The notes under the pieces are model-generated. The model was not told the origin of the DNA and did not search any database. It saw nothing but the letters and a program-made list of their open reading frames with translations. The translations under genes were made by a program, and so were the position numbers. 64,000 nucleotides of DNA from Miscanthus floridulus (Eukaryota > Streptophyta > Magnoliopsida > Poales > Poaceae). The stretch is taken from the NCBI RefSeq assembly GCF_019320115.1, contig NC_089591.1, forward strand, positions 17,152,502-17,216,501, written 5' to 3'. This document shows positions 1-11,058 of this stretch, piece after piece (position 1 is the stretch's first letter; the number at the start of each line of letters is the position of its first letter).

Positions 1-312
1 TAATTTGAATATGAATTCAAATTTGATTTGTCTTCCTTTTACTTAGATTTTGATTTTTGACCAGTAACATGGCCCATTAGGGTTATTTGAGTCAAATGAC
101 ACATGGCCTCACATGATCACATGAAATTTGACCCTTGTGGTCATGATCTTTATTTAGGGTTTTTGAAACACATCACATGAAATAACAACATTATGAAATA
201 AACCTTATTTAGTGAATGCATTCAAAACTTTATACTATATGAATGCTTTGCAATGCACATGATGACATGTCAATTTTTTTTAGTGCTAGGTCAAAACACC
301 AGAGGTGTTACA
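1..312 (-). repeat. 3' LTR of element 1 (partial)
   Basis: This matches 8369-8680 base for base at a constant offset of 8368, with about two substitutions. The inner edge reads ggtgttaca, which is the reverse complement of an LTR starting TGTAACACC. The rest of the LTR lies outside the window. Confidence 0.95.
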
Positions 313-328
313 ACCCTTCCCCCTTAAA
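313..328 (-). other. Polypurine tract of element 1
   Basis: On the minus strand this reads as an A/G-only run (TTTAAGGGGGAAGGG) abutting the TG start of the 3' LTR. That is the expected position for the plus-strand primer of reverse transcription. Confidence 0.8.
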
Positions 329-329
329 G

Positions 330-348
330 AAATCTCGTCCCGAGATTT
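330..348. repeat. Short palindrome beside the polypurine tract
   Basis: A perfect 8-bp inverted repeat (aaatctcg / cgagattt, loop tcc) sits just upstream of the PPT in element orientation. A slightly decayed equivalent occupies the same place in element 2 (54039-54057). Confidence 0.7.
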
Positions 349-481
349 AAAACTTAAGGCTAAGTAATGGAAAAGGAAATGTGTAAAGCTAACACATCAT
401 AACTTTATTCAAAAGGCTAGTGAGGGGGTTTTCCATTCGCTTATCAACAAGACAAGTTACAATATAGATAAGGTATTGCAG

Positions 482-3196
482 CTAGATAGAAGCGAAGAAG
501 TCAGGAAAGTTCTCTTCTAAGTAATCCTCGGACTCCCAAGTAGCTTCATCTTCCGTGTGTTGATTCCATTGTACTTTGTAGAACTTGATTGTACGTCTGC
601 GAGTGACTCGATCTTTCTGATCTAAAACTCTAATGGGGTACTCGGCATAAGTCAAATCAGGTTCTAGTTCTACATCACCAAAGTCGATCTCCTGGTTAGG
701 TACTTGAAGACACTTCTTTAACTGAGATACATGAAAGATATCATGCACCGCTGACATGTGATCTGGTAGCTTGACGCGATAGGTGACTGGTCCACATTGT
801 TGTTGGATTTGAAAAGGACCTACATAACAGGGTGCCAACTTTCCCCGAATCCCAAAATGATGAACTCCTTTCATCGGTGATACCTTGAGGTAGACATAAT
901 CTCCCACTTTAAATTCTAGTGGACGTCTCCTCTTATCAGCATATCTTTTCTGTCAGGATTGAGCTACCTTCATATTAGCTTGTATGAGTTTAACTTTCTC
1001 TTCAGCTCCCTTGACCACATCCGGTCCAAAGAACCAACGTTCTCCAGCTTCTGACCAATTTAAAGGTGTTTGGCACCTATGGCCATACAGTGCTTCGAAT
1101 GGTGCCATTTTAATGCTCTCTTGATGGCTATTGTTATATGAGAATTCAGCTAAGGGAAGGCATTCATCCCATTTAGCACCAAAGGAAAGGACACATGCTC
1201 TTAACATAACTTCAAGAATTTGATTTACCCTTTCAGTTTGTCCATCTGTTTGCGGATGATAAGTAGAACTACGGATAAGTTTAGTTCCTAAAGACTCATG
1301 TAGACTTTTCCAAAACTTGGATATGAACAATGACCCTCTGTCAGAGACAATGGTCTTGGGTGCCCCATGCAGACTGAAGATTCTATCAAGATAAATCTTT
1401 GCATACTGCTCTGCTCAATATTTATCTCTGACTGGTAGGAAATGAGCTATCTTGGTTAGACGATCAACAATAACCCATATTGAATTGTAGCCTGCAGATG
1501 TCCTAGGCAACCCTACTATGAAGTCCATACAGATATCTTCCCACTTCCAAGATGGAACTGGCAACGAATGTAATGGACCTGCAGTCTTCATATGAACTGC
1601 TTTGACTCTCTGGCAAATATCACACTTGGCCACATATTGAGCTATTTCTATTTTCATTTTGGTCCACCAATATCTCTTTCTCAAATCATGATACATTTTG
1701 TTGCTACCCGGATGAATGGAGTATCTTGTAGAATGAGCTTCATCAAGAATCTGCTTTCACAGCTCTGGATCTTTGGGTACTACCAACCTATCCTTGAACC
1801 ATACGATATCTGATTCATCGATCTTGAAACATGTTGGTCTCCCAGATCTGACTTTATCCTTAATATGGGCTATGCCCTTACTTTTCTGTTGAGCAGTAAT
1901 GATCTGATCTTTGATAGTGGACTCAACTACAATATTGGACAGGAAACCTTGTTCTATGATTTGTAAATTCAGATGCTCCATCTCTTGACACAATGTTCGC
2001 TGCATAGGTTCTATAATTAGGCAATGACAATGACTCTTGCGACTCAGGGCATCGGCAACCACATTAGCCTTGCCCGGATGGTAATGTACCTCTAAATCAT
2101 AATCTTTGATAAGTTCTAACCATCTTCTTTGCCTCATATTCAACTCTGACTGGGTGAAGATGTATTTCAAACTCTTGTGGTCCGTATAGATATGACATAT
2201 ATTGCCCAATAAATAATGTCGCCAAATCTTGAGTGAATGGACAACAACAGCTAATTCAAGATCATGGGTGGGATAATGTTCTTCATGCTTCTTGAGTTGT
2301 CTTGAAGCGTATGCTATGACTCTACCTTCTTGCATAAGAACACAGCTAATACCAATTCTAGATGCATCACAATAGATATCAAACGGCCTCTCGATATCCG
2401 ATTGTGCTAATACTGGTGCAGTTGTCCACAACTTCTTCAATGTCTGAAAGGCCTCTTCACATTCTGTTGACCATACAAACTTAGTTTGATTTTTCAACAG
2501 TCTAGTAATTGGCTTCGCAATTCTGGAGAAGTCAGGGATAAACCGACGGTAATACCCTACCAACCCTAGGAAACTACGAACTTGATGAACAGTTGTAGGT
2601 GCTTTCCAGTTAAGAACTTCTTCTACCTTACTCGGATCAACAGCTATACCTTTAGCAGATAGCACATGACCCAGAAATTGTACTTCCTCCAACCAAAATG
2701 CACATTTGCTGAATTTGGCATATAGTTGGTGGTCTCTTAACCTTTGTAGAACAATACGGAGATGTTCCGCATGTTCCTCTTTGCTCTTAGAATAAATAAG
2801 AATGTCATCTATGAACACCACGACAAACTTATCTAACTCAGGCATGAAAACTGAGTTCATCAGGTACATGAAATGAGCTGGGGCATTGGTTAGCCCAAAA
2901 GACATGACTAGATACTCATATAGACCATATCGGGTAGTAAATGCTGTCTTTGGCACATCTTCACGTCTGATCTTAATCTAGTAGTAGCCTGATCTTAGGT
3001 CTATCTTCAAAAATACCATAGCTCCCGCAAGTTGATCAAAAAGCAAATCAATTCGGGGTAAGGGGTATTTGTTCTTGATGGTGACTTCATTTAATGGCCG
3101 ATAGTCAACACATAACCTCAAGGTTTGGTCCTTCTTCTTCACGAAGATAGCAGGGCATCCCCAAGGTGATGAACTGGGTTGAATGAAACCCTTGTG
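482..3196 (-). pseudogene. Broken pol of element 1: RT, RNase H, integrase and chromodomain
   Basis: Read on the minus strand from 3196 down. RT begins abruptly at a [10 protein letters not shown] segment (about 3190-3165). The catalytic FIDD motif lies near 2810 ([12 protein letters not shown]). The RNase H segment (FDIYCDAS) is near 2380, and the integrase zinc region (CDICQRVK) and catalytic core (DFIVGLPRT, IWVIVDRLTK) lie at 1415-1696. The integrase C-terminus and a chromodomain end at 482 (FYKVQWNQHTEDEATWE). In-frame stops interrupt it near 2979 (a Q position), 1757, 1412 and 950. Most fit CAG-to-TAG or CGA-to-TGA change. The protease and N-terminal RT are absent because of an internal deletion that joins gag to RT. 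It cannot make a working polyprotein. Confidence 0.9.
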
Positions 3197-3925
3197 TCAG
3201 CGGTAATTCTGCTGTGAAGTGATAGCAATGTTGATTGTCTCGTGGTAAGTTGCGTTACCACAAGTTGCCATCATGGTCTGAAGTTTAGTGTTCGGGCCTC
3301 TAAGAAAATGATTCTTTTTCTTCCTGTCAGTATTCACATACTCAATAGCATACTGCGACAGGTGGTTAAAACGCCCAACATAATGCATCACTAGGTGCTC
3401 CCCTTGCTTAAGAGCCAAGAACTCTTCTAACTTCATGGTCATCACACCATCTGGAATATAGTGTGCCCTAAAGGCATTCTTAAACTCCCTCCAGTTGATT
3501 TGGTGACCAGCAGGCTGTACTGCTACCAAATTTGCCCACCAGGCACCAGCAGCTCCTCGAAGTTGCTGTGCCGCAAACCTTGGTTTCTGAACCTCGGTAC
3601 AGTGAATCAGCTCGAACTTTTGCTCTATTGTCCTAAGCCAATCATCTGCTTCTAAAGGTTCATCTGCCTTAGAGAACACAGGCGGATGTGTGTCAGTAAA
3701 ATCCACATAGGTTGACTCATCATTTCCATTATTACAACGGCCACGATTAGGGTATGGTGCCTGCTAGTTCTGTGCCAACTCCCTTAACAGCCTAGCATTC
3801 TCTGCCGTTGCGTTGACGAGTGCGGCTATGGCATCTGCCATAGTCGAGGGCATTGGTGGAGGATTTGGGCACTCATCATCATCATGCGAGCCACTAGCAC
3901 TAGTTCGGGTGATAGGACGAGGCAT
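3197..3925 (-). pseudogene. Gag capsid ORF of element 1, C-terminally truncated
   Basis: The start is an ATG at 3925-3923 (MPRPITRTS). One in-frame TAG near 3768 precedes the open part. From 3706 down, the capsid core shows the typical DTHPPVFSKADEPLEADDWLR segment (split here: DTHPPVFSK, then EPLEADDWL), then AQQLRGAAGAWW and an IPDGVMTMKLEEFLALKQG stretch. These are hallmarks of the retrotransposon gag family. The frame ends at SQQNYR-stop (3197). No CCHC zinc knuckle follows: the sequence jumps straight into RT. Gag would normally coat the genomic RNA in virus-like particles. Confidence 0.85.
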
Positions 3926-4084
3926 CTGTTAGAGAAACACATTTACTTACATTATTCTTTATTGAAAGCATTTAAAAGGTCTCATGCTACAAAGGGTCCT
4001 TATTTATTTTACATGTCTTGTATCCCACAAGACAACCCTGGTTTTCTAGGAAAGCAGTAAAGGAACTACTTCTACTCTAAGCCC

Positions 4085-4621
4085 TCAGTCTTCGGCATCC
4101 GTGCCCATATCGGACGAAACCTCATCTTCATCTGAGAAGTACACCAACTCCTCAGGATCCTCCTCCTCTTCTTCATTCTCGACTTCTCCTAGAGCTACAA
4201 TTATTTCTTCATTGGTAACTTCACCATCCCCATGAGGAGGATGAAGTTGAGCGTACAATAGGTGGACATTCTCATGAAGAATGGCATTGTCCATCTCTAG
4301 GTCTTCTACGTAGAACTCCAACTCATGGACGCGTTCATTGGCCGCATCCTCTCATGTCCAGGCTTCATTCCGCAACTCCATGGTCATGGTGATACCCCTT
4401 TGCATTTCCGCCAGCTCTTCTTGATCTTTGGCATGAGCTTGATGAAGAGTGTTGAGCTCCTTGTTAAGGTTCTCGACGTTGGCAGAGTTGCTTGAAGATC
4501 CTTCCTCTCCTAGGTTCTTGGAACTTCCTTCACCAAGCTCGTGATTTCTTGGTGCCAATTGGTGATGAGGGACTCCATGAGGTCCGGTGGACTTGCGTGC
4601 GGTTTTCTTGGTCTTTGCCAT
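4085..4621 (-). CDS. Pre-gag accessory ORF with histone H3-tail-like N-terminus
   Basis: Minus-strand ORF of about 178 codons, upstream of gag and downstream of the PBS. The ATG at 4621-4619 is the first after the PBS in this frame. Residues 1-13 read MAKTKKTARKSTG; after Met removal this matches histone H3 positions 1-12 except R2K and Q5K, and a looser match continues (P, Q-L-A). Next come a Ser/Glu-rich linker, a predicted coiled coil (NVENLNKELNTLHQAHAKDQ, then EELAEMQ), and, after one in-frame TGA near 4349, an LHENVHLLYAQLHPP segment and a very acidic tail ending GTDAED. It is separate from gag and the same kind of ORF precedes gag in element 2. Its function is unknown; chromatin mimicry is an inference from sequence only. 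Confidence 0.7.
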
Positions 4622-4992
4622 AGCCTATAGGATTTAAGGTAGGACTATAAGAATAGCTTGAGGATAATGGAGGTTAGCAAGAATGGGATTGACATTACTT
4701 ACCCAACCACTATTAAGGGGATTTATTATGCAATGTGCTTAAGCATGATGCATGAATCGATCTTACGAATCTACGTATAAAAGATTTATATAATCATAAG
4801 TACAAGATTTTTAATACATAGGACAAACTTGATCATATTATCCGCCACAAACTTTCAAATAAGTCAAGATTGAGTCTAGATCAAAGGTAAGAAGAAAGAA
4901 ATTAAACTTTCAAAATATCAAGTTTACTTTCTTTGATCCAAATCAATTTGAAGGTTTTCCAAAGTAACCTACAATGATCATAGATGGGAACT

Positions 4993-5004
4993 GCTCTGAT
5001 ACCA
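4993..5004 (-). other. Primer binding site (initiator Met tRNA) of element 1
   Basis: The minus strand reads TGGTATCAGAGC, the standard plant Met-tRNA primer site. It lies two bases inside the LTR end (CACA-GC-TGG) and fixes the 5' LTR boundary at 5007. Confidence 0.9.
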
Positions 5005-6667
5005 GCTGTGGTAGAACCTCCTAAGGAATCGAGCCCATGTGTACCTATCGTTGTCTTGACAGACCTCGGATAGCGAACACGAGTTCGCAACAACTCAATA
5101 GGTCTGTCGGGTGTCCTCGGAAAACCCGAATCATCCACGATTCTCTTTTTAAACAGGATCCCAATTACAGACATTGCAGATTACAATAGTTTATTCAAAT
5201 ATATATACCAGAGTAAAAGATAGCGGAAGTCTTAAGATAACATAGTTACAAACCAGTTGTTTTCAAACTTACAATACCATAAGTGTCATACAACCATAGT
5301 AGCGGGATAACATTACATTAACTTTATTTATCAAACAAACTAGTGTCTTGTCCAAAGGCCATTCATCACTCCTCATCGTCATTGACTTCAAACACAGACA
5401 TGCAGTAGGGACCAAAACAAGCCTGCGCATGCGACTCCCTGCAACAAGGGTTAACAAACCCTGAGTACAAAGGTACTCAACAAGACTAACCCGACGTAAT
5501 GGAATGTAAGACTTTAGAGATGTAGGGGTTTGGGGCAAGGTAAGGATGTAGCAAGATTCAAAAGTTCTGTGCCAAAAGCTTACTATTCTTCATTCTATTT
5601 TCAAGTTTTACCACTAGTCCTTGTTGTTCATTGTCTCAACTAAATATACATTTCCCATATTCCATTCCTTCTCATTCTATTCTTTTTCTCATATTTTAGT
5701 AATTCACCAGTCCTGCATTGCTTCTGTAATGAATCGAGTCTCCATATCCGCGGAGCACCGGCAATTCGAATTGATTCAAGTCCCAGCTGGGGATTCCTTA
5801 TCACACGACATATGTAGAACTTAATCTTGCTTATATCAACCTCGCTACCGGATCCTCCTATACTAAGCCATCTCCACGCCACCCGAGAGCACAACACACC
5901 TCAAATCCGGCCACATTCCGGCCACGAGGGTACACGCTACTCCCGCCATCTCTCCACTCCCAGTGCATGGGCATTCATCTTAGTATCGGATTAGCCGAAG
6001 TAGGCTTACCGGAGTATGTGACTAGTACTACAAAGTGTCTCATTCAGAAGATCCACAATGAGTGGCCTTTAAGTGACATAGTCGGCAACATTACCCAACA
6101 TTCAAGATAAGTTACCCGACTAGTCTCTAGTTCATTCAACCTTCTTTCTTTCTTTGGCCAGTATGTCATCTTTGATTGTATCAAAACTTTTACTTTGAAA
6201 GCCTACCATAAAGCATACTAAGCAATCTACGCTTTTGTAAATGAAAACATCTTCAAGGATGGTAAACAAGAAACAAGGTAGGTAATGCATCAAGTAGGTA
6301 ACATTTGAATTAATCAACTTAATGCAGTAAGTAACATAGGTGATAAACTTTTCAAAGTAACAAGGTAATGGCTTAATGCATAAACCGGGGCTTGCCTTCG
6401 TTGATGATCTCAGGTTCCGGATCAGTACCACAATTATCGAATCCCGTGACAACCGGGGATTCTTCTAGAACTTGCTCAACTAGAATTGTTTCACTCTCGG
6501 GTTCTACAAGAAATAATAGCATATGCTTCAACATGATGATAATGTAAATATGATGCTTTTATGGTGCATGAAATATAACAACACCTTGAATACAACTTTC
6601 CTTCATGGTACAGTTACAAGCCAAACTAACCAAACCATATTCATAATGGATGTGACCACTCCAGCAC

Positions 6668-6836
6668 CGACCACTTCGGCGAGCTCTCCGACCACTTCGG
6701 TGAACTCTCCGACCACTACGGTGAACTCTTCGACCACTACGGTGAACTCTCCGACCACTACAATGAACTCTCCGACCACTGCGGTGAACTCTCCGACCAC
6801 TGCGGTGAACTCTCCGACACTACAGTGAACTCTCTG
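6668..6836. repeat. 21-bp tandem repeat in the LTR
   Basis: About eight copies of a unit like gaccactacggtgaactctcc. Because 21 is a multiple of 3, all copies stay open in frame on both strands (SPTTTVN on plus, VGEFTVV on minus), which explains the overlapping ORFs here. Confidence 0.9.
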
Positions 6837-7869
6837 ACCACACTGATCGTGAAACCCTACGGGTCACAAAACATGACCAAAACAAGATCAAGCACTAATC
6901 TAACACTTAGGGTTTGCTTTTATTTATTTTTGAATTAATTTAGAAATAAGCCCAAAAATGAACTTGTTCCAAATGACCTAAAAATTTTATGTAAGCTTCC
7001 TCATGACAAATTAGGGTACCAAAACAAATTTCATAATTTTTAGAATTATACAGTGGCCTACAAAAATCATGGAAATTGCATTTATCAATTAATGGACTGA
7101 ATATTTGAACATTAAAAATTTATTCAAATTTCAAGTTTCAAATTTTTGAACCATACTAGAGCATGTACAGAGGCTACACACAAAATTTCAGAATTTTTGG
7201 AGCTATCATGAGTTTCCTACAAATTCCCAAAGTTTCAACACTATTCACAAATTCAGAAAATAAAAATCATCACTGTTCTTCTTCCTCACTCGCACTGACA
7301 GGTTGACCCCACTGTCAGTGACTCAAAGCAATCACGGCGGCGCTACCCTCACTGACCGGCCGCAAAATGCGCCAACGGTGACGCTCCGGCGAGATGGATT
7401 GCACCAACATGATCTACTACTTCCCCCGAACCAATCTCACCTATCAAAAAGGAAAAAGGTGCACAGGAGACACCTCCACGCCGGGCATAGCGGACTGAGC
7501 ACGACGGTGAACGGCGTAACCACGGTGACACAGCAGTAGGGACTAAAGCGAAACGGTCTTCACATTCAGGAGCTCACCGTGATCACGTAGGTAGACTCGG
7601 TGAAGACGGAGGTGTACTGGATCGACGGGACCACGTGAGACCGAGGATGGCAGAGCTCCGGCCAGACTCGGGGAAGACGACGTCGCGCGGCGGCGCTGGA
7701 CTTCTAGGAGCGACACGATCAGGCTTGGGAGGAGCAGGAAGACGAGACGGAGCTTCTGGCCAAAGCAATTGGCCCTAGATACTACGGCGAGGACGAATTG
7801 CGCGAGTGCGGACAAGACACCGGCGGCGAGCAGTTGACGGAAAAACTCCAAATGATGACGGCGTGCTCC

Positions 7870-7877
7870 TATTTATA
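7870..7877 (-). promoter_or_regulatory. Probable TATA box of the element 1 LTR promoter
   Basis: TATAAATA on the minus strand, at the junction of the AT-rich U3 and the GC-rich leader and about 800 bp inside the LTR. The position and orientation suit transcription toward gag-pol. Confidence 0.6.
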
Positions 7878-8680
7878 GCAAGAAGGAGGGCGTGCGGTGT
7901 TGACAGCACACGGGCGAACTCGCCACGGAGGTATTGGCGTGTCACTGCGCGTGAAAGCGGCGAAACCCGATCGGCGGTGATCTCCGCGTGGCGCCGGCGG
8001 CAAGCAGAGAGGTGGGGGTAGATTTTTGAAAAATTTACAGAACTGCCACTGCGTCCATTTTTCAAATTACTCACAAATTTTCTAAAGAAGTTGAAAATCT
8101 CCAAAAATGAAAGTTGTTCAATTTTTCAAACTCTACAACTTTGCTTCTAGAAATATTTTCAAATTCTGCCTCCATTTTGAAATTTGAATTTGGGGTGCAT
8201 TTGAGCATTTGAATAATTTCAAAATTACTCCAAATTTTATATGTAAACTTGAAAAACGTTGAATACCAAAGTTGATCTACATAAAATAACCTCCAACTTT
8301 GCTTTTTGCCTCAACCCCAAATTCCACATGGATTTTGAATTAGTCAAAAGGGGCAAAAAGGACTTTTATAATTTGAATATGAATTCAAATTTGATTTGTC
8401 TTCCTTTTACTTAGATTTTGATTTTTGACCAGTAACATGGCCCATTAGGGTTATTTGAGTCAAATGACACATGGCCTCACATGATCACATGAAATTTGAC
8501 CCTTGTGGTCATGATCTTTATTTAGGGTTTTTGAAACACATCACATGAAATAACAACATTATGAAATAAACCTTATTTAGTGAATGCATTCAAAACTTTA
8601 TACTATATGAATGCTTTGCAATGCACATGATGACATATCAATTTTTTTTAGTGCTAGGTCAAAACACCAGAGGTGTTATA

Positions 8681-10386
8681 TCAGGCAACCGCAACATTGA
8701 GGCTATGTTCGGGTAGCAGGTGTGATAGATGCATGCGAGCTGCGATGTTGCACTCTCGATTCTCCCTTGCTGGTGTGATAGATGCAATGCCTGTTAATGT
8801 ATTTGCTGCCGGCAGGGCAAGGAGGTTTGTTCCTTGGCGATGACGGTCATGGATAGCACAGGGAGACTTGCAGGTTCGTTGATAGTCTACGGTAGCAAAG
8901 ATGCAGCAGGAGAGAAATACATGCTGCTTTGATGCATGGCGGTGGAGCTCGGGCGGCTGGGGAGCGCGGCAGCGGCACGATCGTCCCCTGGGAGAGGTGG
9001 CGTTCACCAGGTGTCCGATAAATTGCCTCAAAGATGGTAAACGTACCTGTACAAAAGAAGAGATGACTCTACCCAAGCTAAATCAGCCAACCAAACACAC
9101 TAGTTGTTAGCCAGGCTTAGATGGTACATGCAACCAAACAAGTCCATCTTGACTTGCTAAGGATAGGCTTAGGCTGCCTAGCCTGGCTTATTTTCTGGCC
9201 AGACTAGAAGATACGCAGGAAATCAAACACACTCATAATATTTTTCAATGGAAGACCCCACATTCTTCGTAGACTTGATTTTGCGAATAGGATTGCAATT
9301 AAGGAGAAAGCTGAATCGTTGTGGATGTATGTACAGGAGTCCGAGACGTACATGGCCGACGACAATGTAACCTTATGTATCTGTTATTTGACAGAAGGAA
9401 AGACCAGCCGCCCTACAATTATAAAAGGTGACAGCCCTATGAATAAAATGGTGACAGCCAATTAACAACACACAATCGAATCTTTCAAATACATCTACTG
9501 TTTTGTCCTTTACCTTACTTTTTGCTATCTTTATTATTGATTCACGTAATTTGTTGTTGACAATGTTTGTTGCTTCAACGATGGCGAAGCTCTAGAGTGG
9601 TCAGGCCGGTTAGGGCAGCCCATAGCTGCCGCACGCCCTGAAGGGGTCCCTCTCAGATGTTTGGGGTTTTAGGTTTCATGAAACATCTCGCCGGTGTGTC
9701 TTGCGTAGCGAGACTCCTCCAGCAACGTGTCCTGCGAATCGCACTCGACGGCGGGGGCACTCGGTGACGTGTTCGTGTGCGAACAATGTGCCTTTTCGAA
9801 AATTTGATCCTTTCAGAGGACAATTTCATTCGAAAGTCTTCCTACCTTGATCCCAAAGCCTTAGCGGGGAGTGAATGAGTCAAGGATCTTCGTAGCGAGG
9901 CCTTACCCAAACAGGCGGAGTCATATATAATCTCTCAAGATAGAGACAAAATCATAAAGATAGGATATGTTTAAACCTAGTAGAACTTGTATGGTACTAC
10001 AAATTCTCATCCTCATGACCTCATAAGTGTATTTGTATATACTCGAGAGGGTCCGCACCAATGTAATCAACGCCGAATTATTAGATTCGACCATATTCAA
10101 TAATCTTTACACACGCCTCTGTGGTAATATTGTATGCTAGCAGCTAGCCTAGCGGCCACTTCTATTTATTGGTGATATTATTAGCTCCTCCTACATTCTG
10201 TACATTCCTTATACACAACATCTTTGCATCCTTATTCCCCATGAGAAGTACTGTAGCAGCTATATATATTTCAACTATCCTTACAGGACTAGGCGCAGTT
10301 GTGTGGTAAATGGTGCATGCTAGTAAGATATAAATATATATTCAACGACAATTCAGAATGCGAAGCAATTCCATTTCCGAGCTTTC
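8681..10386. other. Intergenic stretch between element 1 and the kinase gene
   Basis: No gene or complete transposon recognised. 8681-9130 is GC-richer, with short frames on both strands and phrases such as aaccaaacacac and caaccaaacaag that hint at an old MITE, but no paired ends were found. 9590-9790 is GC-rich and unassigned. The last few hundred bases are AT-rich and probably hold the 3' UTR of the kinase gene. Confidence 0.5.
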
Positions 10387-11058
10387 TTAGCTGGTGCTGC
10401 CTTGCCCCTTAGGATCTGGAGCGACTTCCATTCGGCGTCGCATGTGATCACTGGCCGCTGCTTCCTCTCCAGGCTGCAGCACCTCAGCGCCTAGCTTGAG
10501 AAGTCGCTCGGAGTCCCCCTCCGGCCAGGGTCCGGCAGACATGTCCAGCAAGCTGTGCAGCTTCACCGCCCCTCGCACTTTCTCGGCGACGTTGAGGCCA
10601 TCCAGCCCCGTGAGAAGTTGCAGGATCACCACACCGAACGCGTACACGTCCGACTCCGTGGTGAGCTCGCCTGTCGTGAAGAACACAGGGTCCATGTACC
10701 CCATAGTGCCCATCGGGTTCGTGCGCCGGATGATGGTCTCCTCCTCAAGCGGCTTCACGTGCACCATCCGCGCCGTCCCGAAATCTCCCAGCCGGCTGGC
10801 GTCGCCGGCGTCGAGGAGGACGTTGGTCAGCTTCAGGTCGGCGTGGATGATGGCGTTGGGGCGGTGAGAGTGGAGATACGCCAGCGCGGACCGCAGCTCG
10901 ACGAGGATCCTCACGCGGTCCTCCCACGGGAGCCCCTTGGAGAGCCTGTCTAGGAGCGTGCCATTGGGGAGGTACTCGTACACGAGGGTGCACGACTCCT
11001 GGCAGACGCCAATCAGCCTCACAATGTGTGGATGCTCCAATTTGCTCAGCACCATTAC
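10387..11058 (-). other. Kinase gene exon 8 (catalytic lobe)
   Basis: It opens after a clean acceptor (gcacag) with [19 protein letters not shown] and carries [16 protein letters not shown] and [16 protein letters not shown]. After LLKLG (about 10490) the open frame loses family resemblance. The +1 frame instead reads [16 protein letters not shown] and EWKSLQIL, which is typical of the family's kinase C-lobe, and would end near 10353. A one-base insertion (extra G in CTAGGCGCTG) explains this. Confidence 0.8.

Larger units (their letters stand above)
1..8680 (-). mobile_element. Tekay/Del-like chromovirus LTR retrotransposon (element 1), 3' end cut by the window
   Basis: Minus-strand Ty3/gypsy element. 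In element order it has a 5' LTR (8680-5007), a Met-tRNA PBS, an accessory ORF, gag, an RT-RNaseH-integrase-chromodomain pol, a polypurine tract and the first 312 bp of the 3' LTR. The remaining ~3.36 kb of the 3' LTR lies left of the window, so full length would be about 12 kb. The shared 312 bp of the two LTRs differ at only two places that I see (253 vs 8636 region and 311 vs 8679), so the insertion is young. Yet pol and gag carry several in-frame stops, and the zinc knuckle, protease and start of RT are missing, so it is not autonomous. Clade assignment rests on the long LTR, the pre-gag ORF and the chromodomain; it is inferred. Confidence 0.9.
5007..8680 (-). repeat. 5' LTR of element 1 (3674 bp)
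   Basis: The inner edge is set by the PBS. The outer edge is ggtgttata (the expected ...ttaca end with one C-to-T change). It contains an AT-rich U3 (8680 to about 7880), a minus-strand TATA box at 7870-7877, a GC-rich transcribed zone (about 7290-7860) and a 21-bp minisatellite (6668-6836). No gene of the element lies in it. A 102-codon minus frame at 7851-7543 starts just after the TATA box, but I cannot support it as a gene. Confidence 0.9.

Noticed and set aside
7543..7851. 102-codon minus frame starting just after the LTR TATA box, with a hydrophobic start
   Set aside because: The composition is what a GC-rich leader would give, there are overlapping frames on both strands, and nothing was recognised. 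It would need conservation in other LTR copies.
8690..9130. Possible MITE or small gene on either strand
   Set aside because: No paired terminal repeats, target duplication or protein motif could be found.
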